Positions 55,401-64,000 of a stretch of 64,000 nt of DNA are shown here, in pieces. Numbering within the stretch: the stretch's first letter is position 1; the number at the start of each line of letters is the position of its first letter. The DNA comes from Rhodamnia argentea (lineage: Eukaryota > Streptophyta > Magnoliopsida > Myrtales > Myrtaceae). The stretch lies in the NCBI RefSeq assembly GCF_020921035.1, contig NC_063153.1, positions 15,500,001-15,564,000 of the forward strand, read 5' to 3'. The position numbers and the translations under genes are program-made. Below the pieces are notes generated by a model, which was not told the origin of the DNA, did not search any database, and saw only the letters and a list, made by a program, of their open reading frames with translations.

Positions 55401-57635
55401 ATCTGTTCATAGATCCTTGGGGTGCGCCTTATTAATAATTTAAAATTAAATATTTTCAAGGATTTATTTAGAAACAGTTTTATTTGTCCCATCTCATATC
55501 CACTTGTCATCATGAGAAAGTGCAATCAAATCTATCAACTTTAGTCGAATATGCAAGACCTTATTAGGTGAATTATCTCATCTTGAAAATTATTAATACC
55601 CCTAAATGACCCTCGAGAAAATCATGTCTTAGCAAGTTTAATCCGAGTGTAATGACTAATTTACTTGGTAGTATTTTTTGGTAAAAATTAAACCATGCTG
55701 ACAATAATCTATACACGATGGAGACAACATATTAAGAGTCGGTATAATCGACCAATAAGAGATGATTATAAATTGCAATTGTATATTTATTGCATTTTAT
55801 TTCTGAGATTTAATTTATTTAATTCTTTTCAGGTGGGTCACTTGAAGAGGGGAATCAATCCTCTTTCCATTAAAGATTTGAACTTTGAATCTGAATATCT
55901 GCCGGTCACTTTAAAAGCTGGAATCATCACTGGCATTTTGGCTATGGCTGTAAGGACACTATCTGCTATTCCCAGACATCTTTCTCCTATTGTTGAGCTC
56001 ATGTTTCCTCAGAAGAACAGGGAAAAAAATGAAAACAAGCATGAGATTTCAATTTCTGCAACACCCTAATGCAGGAAGGGATTGCCATTGGAAAAAGCTT
56101 TGCAATCTTGGAGAATTATCAGACTGATGGAAACAAGGAGATGATTGCTTTTGGGATGATGAACATCGTGGGGTCTTTGACTTCTTGCTACCTTACAACA
56201 GGTGCAGTTTAGTTTGGTAGCATTCAAACATGCAGAGCATTGAGAAGTACTTGATCTCCATGTGTGCTAAGCTCATTGCAAAATTGGAATATCACTTTCG
56301 AGTCGAACGGACCAACTGACATCAATCTCTGTGTTGACAGGGCCATTCTCGAAGTCGGCGGTCAATTACAACGCCGGTTGCAGGACAGCAATGTCGAACA
56401 TCGTGATGGCAATTGCCATGATGATGACTCTGCTCTTGTTGGCCCCTCTTTTCAGTTATACGCCTCTTGTGGCGCTCTCTGCCATTATAATGACCGCCAT
56501 GTTCGGGTTGATCGAGTATGAGGAAGCATATCACCTCTTCAAGGTCGACAAGTTCGATTTCTGCATTTGCATGGCTGCATTCTTTGGTGTCACTTTCATC
56601 AGCATGGACATCGGCCTCATGATGTCGGTAAGCTTCCTTTTTCTTATCACACAAATCTAACTTGATCGCACATGTAAATGGCAATGTTGAATAAGTTCGT
56701 TAGTTTCATTTGCTCTCGATGCTTCATTGCAGATTGGATTAGCGATCCTCAGGGCCCTTCTGTATGTGGCCAGGCCAGCGACATGCAAGCTCGGCAACAT
56801 GCCAGATTCTAACCTTTACCGCGACATCCAACAATATCCCGCAGCAACCGGGATTCCAGGGATCCTGATCCTGAAGCTTGGCTCTCCCATTTATTTTGCC
56901 AATTGTTCCTACTTGAAAGAGAGGTACATTTCAATGTACATAAGAGCACATGACATGGTCGATAAGTAACTCCGCCAAATGCGATAATACCTCATTAACA
57001 TCTTGAACTCTGGCTGCAGGATAATGAGGTGGATCAGAGATGAAGCCGACATTACTAACGCCAAAGTAAACGAGGTCGAGCATCTTCTTCTGGATATTGG
57101 AGGTAGGATTATCCGTTCTTCCTTTACTGGTCCTGCAATTACAGTTCTCAGCAATCGCTACACAGACAATCTTGCTATCGACAACCGAATTGGACAATCA
57201 TCAATTTGTGCAAACTCATAAGCTTCCGCAATTTAGCCAACTGGAAATTGAGATTGTGAGATGGAAATGATTCGCCTTCTTTTTGTTCCACAGGGGTTTC
57301 GACAATTGACATGACAGGCATTGAGACACTGCAAGAACTAAGAAGAAGTTTGGAAGTCAATGGGATCAAGGTAAGAGTGTCAACATGATTTTCCTCAGCC
57401 ATATCTTATGGAAGGAAGGATCTTACATCGCTCACAATTCGACTTTTTGCAGATGGGCATAGTGAATCCAAGGAGGGAGGTGATGGAGAAGATGATCCTG
57501 TCGGAGTTTGTGGACAAAGTGGGCAGAGAGTCTTTCTACTTGTCCGTTGACGAAGCAGTTGAGGCTTGTAGATTCGGGCTCCAAGAATCGAAGGTTTCGA
57601 AGAACGACTTCCCTATATATCCAACCGAAATATGA
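52482..57635 (+). CDS. SULTR3;5: Sulfate transporter, SLC26/SulP family, SULTR3;5-like
   Basis: Proton-coupled anion transporter of plant group 3; Arabidopsis SULTR3;5 helps SULTR2;1 in root-to-shoot sulfate transport. Exons: 52482-52788, 53432-53639, 53736-53907, 54396-54461, 54853-54966, 55833-55949, 56075-56201, 56341-56627, 56733-56923, 57020-57102, 57294-57370, 57453-57635; 643 aa (Arabidopsis 634). The N-terminus has VNFTPPRGFAATFKS, typical of SULTR3;5. The membrane domain (about 75-485) shows the family signature AIPQGISYAKL, IVGLYSSFVPP, GFMSGTAVIISLQQLKGIFG, EGIAIGKSFA and GPFSKSAVN. The C-terminal STAS domain (about 510-630) contains LLLDIGGVSTIDMTG with the conserved Thr-Ile-Asp-Met-Thr. 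Donor of intron 3 reads GC (53908-53909), and only this choice keeps frame with exon 4 (WRWES). Intron 5 holds a 36-bp minisatellite. No disabling lesion seen; very likely functional. Confidence 0.94.
53140..53290. repeat. Interspersed repeat shared with ALDH copy 2 intron 2
   Basis: Within intron 1. Phrases 'caattaatga', 'tttatgcaaaa', 'acgcggt' and 'atagtgt' occur in the same order at about 12195-12330. Class unknown; no ends recognised. Confidence 0.5.
54629..54702. repeat. 37-bp tandem repeat in SULTR3;5 intron 4
   Basis: Two imperfect units, each with 'gaatagtat' and 'gactagtca'; the second starts at 54666. Confidence 0.65.
54978..55098. repeat. 36-bp minisatellite with internal (ATC)n, SULTR3;5 intron 5
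   Basis: Three near-identical 36-bp units, each made of 'ttgttgttacttttatc' followed by a short ATC run. The pattern repeats at 54990, 55026 and 55062, and the last ATC run is longer. It lies just behind the donor of exon 5. Confidence 0.85.
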
Positions 57636-58582
57636 TGAGAGATGTGAGGCGGTGTTCTGTTCTTGCTTCCCTTACTCTTACGTTGTTATCCGCCGCCCCA
57701 CAGTTGTAAATGTAACCAATGGTGAAAATGGTGTGGTTCTAGATTATACGAACTTCTAAAAGAGAGATGACTAGGAGTGGAGATTGAACGCAATACAAGA
57801 TGTTGTCTGCTGCCCCCTTCTTAAGCTACTCACAATTTGTACCATCTTCGCATAGTCATCTTTTTGCCCATATAAATGTGGTCTCTCGCCATTTTTTAGC
57901 TGAGATTTCAGCTAGAAGTTTGTACATTTCCAAATCTCAACCTGTGGAAGCTGAAGCACGTGATGCTTATTGAAATTCTGAGCTTATTCAGTGAAAAATT
58001 CAAGAAAGAGGCTCTTACCATCATGTGAAGAGCTGCAACTATGACCTACAGAGACCTCCAACTCGGACTGTTAGCCAATTTTCCGTCGGATAGAATCTTG
58101 GGCGGTCCAGTAATGATGATTCAATGTTAAAAGGAAAGTTAAATGTGGTGGAAAATTGTTGAAAATTGATACCTGAATCTAATTGTATATATTTGGAGAT
58201 GATCGAAAGTACCAAAAAAGCATCCCCATACAATTTTAGGAAGGACTTAGAAAATCAGGATCACCCAAATGTTCTTACTTTGGCGCCTTATTTAATGTTC
58301 GATGGCGTCGAAAGCTCCAGGTTTCTTCTTTTGTCCCTCTGCTTAGATGGCGGGACTTGTTCTGCTGCATTATCACAGGTCCACCATAGCCGTCCTAGAG
58401 AGATTTCCTGGTGAAGTATCTATATGCGCGAGTCCTCAACACGAGGAGAGAATCAAGTTTCGGTTTGAGTATCATTCCGACATCCTGGAGATTCTGATAG
58501 GAGAAGGGATTTCATATGTTGTCACAACCATCCTAGGCCTAACCAGATCAAGCAGTCTTTCTGATTGACTTCTGCTAACGCA
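57636..58582. other. 3' flank of SULTR3;5-like gene
   Basis: The first 300-400 bases are probably 3' UTR. The open frames at 58166-58568 are short and show no recognised domain. No repeat is identified. Confidence 0.4.
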
Positions 58583-59190
58583 ACAACTTCTTGGATTAAT
58601 TGTGTTGAACATGTGTGGTTGGTGCAGATTGGGCATTTACATTGTCCTTGCAAGTGATTCCTGAAGCACGATCCCATATACTAATCATGTTCTAATCATG
58701 TTAAATTGTCAAAATGCCCACCAAGTCTTCTCCTTTTAAAACAGTTAGCTGACCTTATCTCTAACCTGGCTTGTCAACTCTTGGCATGTCCTAGGATCAA
58801 GTCCTTCAGAATGTCATGAAATAGCTGGCAATCTTGTAAAGAATCCCTTCTGCAAACAGATGGCTAGTTGTGAACGTACATCTTTTTGACCAAACACTGG
58901 CAAAAATTTACCGACATCCTGAGCTAAAATCTTATGCTCGAGAACAGTACAAAATCAAGAGATTCTTGTCTTCTTTTTTATCACTTTACAGAACCAAAAG
59001 GAGGTTTGTCCACAGTACAAGGATTGAAGTGATGGGTCCTCCACAAAACTGTAAAGTTGTCCCATCTTGAATCATTGTGTAAAGCAGCTGGAAGAACGTG
59101 ATCTGGTTTTGTGCTAGAATTGAGTTGTCTTTGGAGGGGAATATAATTTCGTGAAAGATTTATTAGTTTCGATACCAAGAACAAACTCCA
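58583..59190. repeat. Directly duplicated unknown segment, unit A
   Basis: Begins 'caacttcttggattaatt' and runs through 'gtgcagattggg', 'gaagcacgatcccat', 'ccaaaaggaggtttgtcc' and 'cctccacaaaactgtaaag'. The same series, with many substitutions and indels, returns at 59945-60760. No open frame is conserved between the two units, so this is not obviously a protein gene. A decayed gene, non-coding RNA or unknown mobile element are all possible. Confidence 0.6.
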
Positions 59191-59399
59191 TGGATTGTCA
59201 TTGACCCGATATTTATTTGTAGGCCGAAATCTCGACAAAAAGTGAACGTGGATACAACCAGAAAGAAATTAGCTAAAATGTGCCTCAAGAAACGCGGTTA
59301 CGATAATTTTCTGAATCCGTCTGAAGTCATCGACCCAAGAGGGTGTGAGTTCATCCTAATCCGAACCTATTACGAGAACATGCACCAAAAGGAATTAAA

Positions 59400-59950
59400 G
59401 GGAAAAATTGTCCAAAAAGTTATAAACCTATTGCATTTTGGTCAATTCAGTCCTAAACCTTTTAATTTTGCCAATTTAGTTCTAAATTTTTTCACACTTT
59501 TTCAATTGAGTTCATTCGGTCAATTTTGGACGAGAATCTATTTTTTTAATTTTTTAAATATACTTTTTGAATTTTTCTTTTCTTTTTTTGTTTTTGTAAG
59601 TGGCCAGTTCTGGGCAAGGCCATCGTGGTCATGGGTGAGGGCATCGCAGCCCTTGCTAGCAGCTGATGATGGCCCAACGACCCTCGCCCACTGCATTAAG
59701 GGAAAAAAAATAAAGAAAGGAAAAAGAAAAGAAAAATTAGAAAATTAATAAAAGTATTTAAAAAATATTAAAGTATTATTTAAAATTGTTCACGTTAGTG
59801 ATGGTCGTCATACGTCGATTGTGCCATGTAGGACGGCCGGTGTTCACGTTAGCGCAAATTAATCGGATAGACTTAATTAACAAGACATGAAAAAATTTAG
59901 AACTCAACTAACATAATGAAAAGGTTTATAATCAAATTGGCAAAAGTGTA
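59400..59950. mobile_element. Inverted-repeat element, family 1, right end missing
   Basis: Left end GGGAAAAATTGTCCAAAAAG with arm phrases 'caattcagtcctaaacc'. The right arm is present ('aacataatgaaaagg', 'aatcaaattggc') but stops before the terminal bases and runs straight into duplicated unit B at about 59945. The core 59600-59690 is GC-rich. The missing end suggests that the breakpoint of the duplication, or a later deletion, cut this element. Confidence 0.6.
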
Positions 59951-60760
59951 ATAACTTCTTGGATTTGTTGTGTCGAACACGAGTGGTTGCCTGGTTGGTG
60001 CAGATTGGGAAAATATATATTGTCCTTGCAACTTGCAAGGACATACTGAAGCACAATCCCATGTTCTAAATCATGTTAAACTGTCAAAAATCCCCATCAA
60101 GTCTTCTCCACTTAAAATATTTTTGCTGACCTTTGTCCTAACCCCCTGCAGCTTTCTTATCGAATCCTTCAAAATGTTTCATGATAATAGCTGGCAATTC
60201 CTTCTTCAAAAGAGATGGGTTCTTCCTGAATGTTATGCTTATGCATCACTTCCTTCTCCATTCGCAATCAAGAGAAGCGTTTCAGCAGAAACTTAACATT
60301 GTGAATCAGACTTTTGGTCTATTACACTAAGCGCTTCGATAGAATTGGCAGTAGCGTTGCAAAATCTAACGATGGCTTCATCTCCCAATAATCTCAGTTA
60401 GGTGAGTTAGGACCAGGTCATCGGGTTTAACGAGTTTCGTGACGGGTCGGTTTCACCAACTTTCTTGCACATGGGTGATCCAACGCGAACGTAAGACCGA
60501 CATCTACCAAAATCTAATCCTGGAGAGCAGTTCAAAATCAAGTCATTCTTTTTGCCTCCTTTTCTTTTACCGCTTTACAGCAACAAAAGGAGGTTTGTCC
60601 GCGGGACAAAGATCGAAGCGATGCGTCCTCCGCAAACTGTAAAGTTGCAGAATCCATGACTCATCGTTGTAAAGTGGCGAGAAGAATGTCATCTGGTTTG
60701 GATCTGCAACTGAGTTGGAGGTTTGTAAGGGGAATACAACTTCATCAAAGATTTATGTCG
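59945..60760. repeat. Directly duplicated unknown segment, unit B
   Basis: Counterpart of unit A: 'aacttcttggatttgttg', 'ggtgcagattggg', 'tgaagcacaatcccat', 'acaaaaggaggtttgtcc', 'tgcgtcctccgcaaactg'. It has about 180 extra bases in the middle (about 60310-60490). Function unknown. Confidence 0.6.
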
Positions 60761-61161
60761 GCACAAAGGGCGGGCTCGATAAGTAAAGTTCAATTTACTC
60801 CGACGTTCCGCTCCGTGCAATCTCCATGCTCTGCTCATAGAGTGCTATGGTCATGTGAGCTGCTAGGATGCGCGGGACAGAGGACTCGTAGTACCTGCTA
60901 GCGTAGACTAGGCATGGGAAGGGAATGAGCCCAAATCGATCTCCTTACATTCTACTTGCTTCCATTTTACCATTCACACAAGATTGTTTTATCCGTGTCT
61001 TATTTCTCTTATATCCGATTTTACCTTGTATTGTACAATGTTCAAAATACAAGATGACTTTCATCCTGTCGATCAAACATAATTTTACTAGGCACGTCAA
61101 GGCAAGTTTTCTCATAATTATGTCTGCAATTTCACTTTGGTTTTCTTTTTGTTTTGCTTTG

Positions 61162-61192
<31 letters not shown>

Positions 61193-61734
61193 TATTTTTG
61201 GGTAGAAAACAAAGAAGAAAAATCCACGTAGGGTTTTGGCGGGGGAAGGGAAAGGACGCGGTGCACCTCCGGAGGAGGAGCAAGGGTGTGGGGCCCAGAT
61301 CCAGGAGAGGAGAAGACGCGTGGGGTCCCCCAAAAATCAAGGAGACACTCCGTCGCTATGAAAGGCGACGACCCCACATCACGTCACGTCACGTCACATC
61401 GCTCTCAAATTAATCATGCACCGTCACGTCACCCCACGGCTTCACGTGCGCACAATAGCGCGCCATCCGGTCCAATTTGTACCTTATGTTAATTTCGAAT
61501 TCGAATTGGAATGTCATATGCTTGCCTCACACACCCTTTTCCAATTCGAATAGATAGTTGTTGATCGAATACACAGCACAAACATACTTGCCGAGTATAA
61601 GAACTTCCTTAAGGACAAAACATCTATGATGTTTGAGTTCACAAATCGACAATAAAGCTGCCTTTAGAATAAAATTCGGCTCATGAATTCATTATGGTTG
61701 GCTTTTACTGTCCACATTATTAGACATTTAGGCT
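60761..61734. other. Intergenic with (ATT)n tract and ACGTCAC array
   Basis: An ATT microsatellite lies at about 61165-61192, followed by a GC-rich island (61220-61450). Within it 'acgtcacgtcacgtcac' (61380-61397) and another 'cgtcacgtcac' (61422-61432) give closely spaced ACGTCA cores, the sequence class bound by plant TGA/bZIP factors. No gene follows within reach, so the role is unclear. Confidence 0.4.
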
Positions 61735-62600
61735 TCGATTGTTTTGCGGATAATATTTTTTGAGAAAACTTTTTTCTCCCCGGTGTTTGCTTGTTTGGAT
61801 CTCTTAGAAAAATGAGTCGACGGAAAATATTTTTCTACCAAAATATTAATTCAGGAAAATGATTGCATTTTTAAAAAATCGATAATCATTTTCCAAGCTT
61901 GAATCATTGTTCTTGGGCTCCTAGTAGCAAGGCAAGTTCCCGATGTCTAGGCCTGGGATTGCGGCTCTTTGGCCCGCTTCCATCTAGGATGTAATTGAAA
62001 CCTCGGCCGCCGCACCCGGGCCCATCAAGGCCAAGTCCGGGACTCTAGGCCTGGTAATATGGAGGCCGCCCAAACATTGAGGCCAAATTTTTTAAAAAAA
62101 TGAATATTTTTATTTCTTTTTTTTCTTTTTTCTTTTCTTTCTTGTTCTTTTTCCTTCTACCTCCGCCAATGGCCGAGCCTCGGCGATGATTGACCACAAA
62201 CACAGGCCAACAAGATCATCCCTCATGCGATCCCGGTGAGGTTGGCCCTCCCAAGATGGCTTGTCAATGGCCATTGCTAAGGCTCGGTGATTGTTGAAGG
62301 AAGTAGGAAAAGGAAAAAGAAATAAAAGAAGAAAATTTCAAAAGTAAGGATCATTAAAAAAAATTATTTTTTTGAATTAAAAAAATTATTCACGTTAACG
62401 CTAGCCGGTGCCATGTTAGATATTTCAAACAAAACAACGACGCAGAAAATTAAATGAGATTTTTCTTATCAAATAACAGAAAATATCAATTCATTTTTAG
62501 GTAATAGCCAAACATCATAAAATACTGTCATTTCTCCTAAACAACGATTTTTCGTAAAATATTTTTCAAAAACACCATATTTTTTGTGAAATAATCAGAT
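61735..62600. repeat. Composite family 3-like repeat
   Basis: The left part has 'tcgattgttttgcgg', 'gaaaatatttttctacc' and 'gaaaatgattgcattt'. The right part has 'cgatttttcgtaaaatat' and 'aaaatatcaattcattttt' in mirrored sense. A GC-rich block at 61920-62080 and another at 62160-62300 lie inside. Probably nested remnants; boundaries approximate. Confidence 0.35.
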
Positions 62601-64000
62601 CTTTAATTTTCATTTAATATCCAACAAGTTGAATTTCTGCAAAATAATTAGTGAGGATATACTTAAAAGGATATTAGAAGTTGTCGCAAACTTTTACGTG
62701 ACTTCCCGAACATAAAGTATTCGAGCGCGATCCAACAAGGATATAAACGAGAGCCATTCCAGCTAGACCTCGTTCGCATGAAGGGAAACCTCGTTAAGAT
62801 GTCCATCTCGGTCAGGTAGGTGAGGACCAAAAGGAAATTGACTACCGGCTGGACCGGTTTCCTTCTCACGGTCAAAGTCAAAGTCGGGGCTGTACTCGGC
62901 GCTGCCAACTACTTTTTCTTTTTGTGCTGTCCTTGTTGCATTACAAACAACTTGAAATTCAATAGTTCGGTTCTCATCAATCACTCTATCGCCTAAGAAT
63001 TATATACTGGTCCTCACTCACACAACGCCCTTTTTTTTTTTTTTTCCAATTTTCATCCAAATAGACAAATATTCGACAATTCATGTGAACACTCGATAAG
63101 AAAGATGTCAACACAAATAATCGAATCGATAACTTAAGAACAACTCGAGCGATGAATAGGAGGGCAAGATGCACTTGTCGAAGTAGTGTAATTGATGTAG
63201 CCTTCAAAGTAGTGTTTTTGGTAATGTCGGATAGTATGACTATTTATAGATTATAGATAGTCGGAGCTGCGTAGAGCGTTTCTTACGTAGCTGTCGATTG
63301 TATATGTAGATACTTGAATTATAATCTCTGTAAAAGGATCCCCGGTCAATCTAAGGACACATGTTATTCATCTTTATTCTTAAGGTATTTCGCATTTCTA
63401 GTACCATTTGCATCGCTAACTATGATTGTTCATAGTATTCGTAGCTTTAAATGTCTTGTTGTTATCTTTATTTCTTTGAGAATCTGCAAAAGACTCTTGA
63501 AACCTTTGTCGATCAAACTAGATCTTAAATACGAAAAGTATTCCACCCTTTTTGTGGAACAACGCAGGTTGTTAATATAAGTTGATCATAAGTGAGCAGT
63601 GGATGGAATTAGATAAGGATTCAAACACAATAGTAGATAGATACACATAGGAGATCGATATTGAAGAGTGCCTGAAAGAAAGGTTATGAACACAGGGTTG
63701 TCGCGGTTGGTTGAGGCATCGGAGGATTTTTCATCTCAAGAATTGGAGGTATACAAACCGTTGCGGATCATGACCACCTTCATAGGCTGAAGGCCTAAAC
63801 TTAATTGGTTCACGAGCTTTGACGATAATTAGGGTTCCACATCGGACCCTACATTGTTAAAGAATGCACATTCTATAGGAGTTCTTTTTCGCTTTTCTAA
63901 AGGAAGAAATGAAAAGTTTCGAAGTGAACAAAGATAAAAAATAAAGTGGCAATTTTTGAACTATAATTGCCTAAAAACCGGTGTTGGTAAACATGTTACA
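62601..64000. other. Intergenic, no gene seen
   Basis: AT-rich sequence with a poly-T run near 63030-63046. Only short open frames without recognisable domains. 'gggttccacatcggaccc' near 63832 is reminiscent of repeat-end sequences common in plant genomes, but I cannot assign it. Confidence 0.35.

Noticed and set aside
58347..58568. 73-codon open frame after SULTR3;5
   Set aside because: No domain recognised and no conservation within the neighbouring duplicated segment.

Overview
This window reads as nuclear DNA of a flowering plant (a core eudicot). The genes are split by GT-AG introns with AT-rich interiors, all recognisable genes are plant families, and the gaps are filled with short inverted-repeat elements and (CT)n(AT)n microsatellites. 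I lean towards Myrtales (Eucalyptus/Syzygium-like), but that is an impression from gene and repeat style, not a proof.

Layout, all recognised genes on the + strand. (1) 2280-22160: three tandem copies of a cytosolic aldehyde dehydrogenase of the ALDH2C4/REF1 type (sinapaldehyde/coniferaldehyde oxidation to sinapate and ferulate). All share a nine-exon structure, and each carries a lesion. Copy 1 has one lost splice acceptor and is otherwise intact. Copy 2 has a one-base deletion. Copy 3 is riddled with lesions. (2) 23223-34932: MSH7, the plant-specific MutS homologue, 17 exons, predicted 1086 aa, with an E2F-like promoter site. (3) 36027-40283: a GNOM-like ARF-GEF of the GNL2 type, two exons, predicted 1386 aa. 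(4) 52482-57635: a group 3 sulfate transporter closest to SULTR3;5, 12 exons, predicted 643 aa, with one GC-AG intron.

The gaps (1-2200, 6333-11060, 16124-18914, 40284-52340, 57636-64000) hold no gene I can support. They carry at least three families of non-autonomous inverted-repeat elements. Two share GGGAAAA-like ends, arms of about 200-350 bp and 9-10 bp target duplications, which suggests a Mutator-like origin. The third has GTTTGTTT-like ends. One hAT-like or unclassified element (8576-9549) sits inside a member of the third family. An unexplained segment of about 600-800 bp after SULTR3;5 is duplicated in direct orientation at 58583 and 59945.

The genes do not form a pathway. Their order is the notable point: from memory, ALDH2C4 and MSH7 are neighbours on Arabidopsis chromosome 3, and SULTR3;5 and GNL2 are neighbours on chromosome 5. 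This window joins both pairs, which looks like an ancestral block later split by duplication and gene loss in Arabidopsis.
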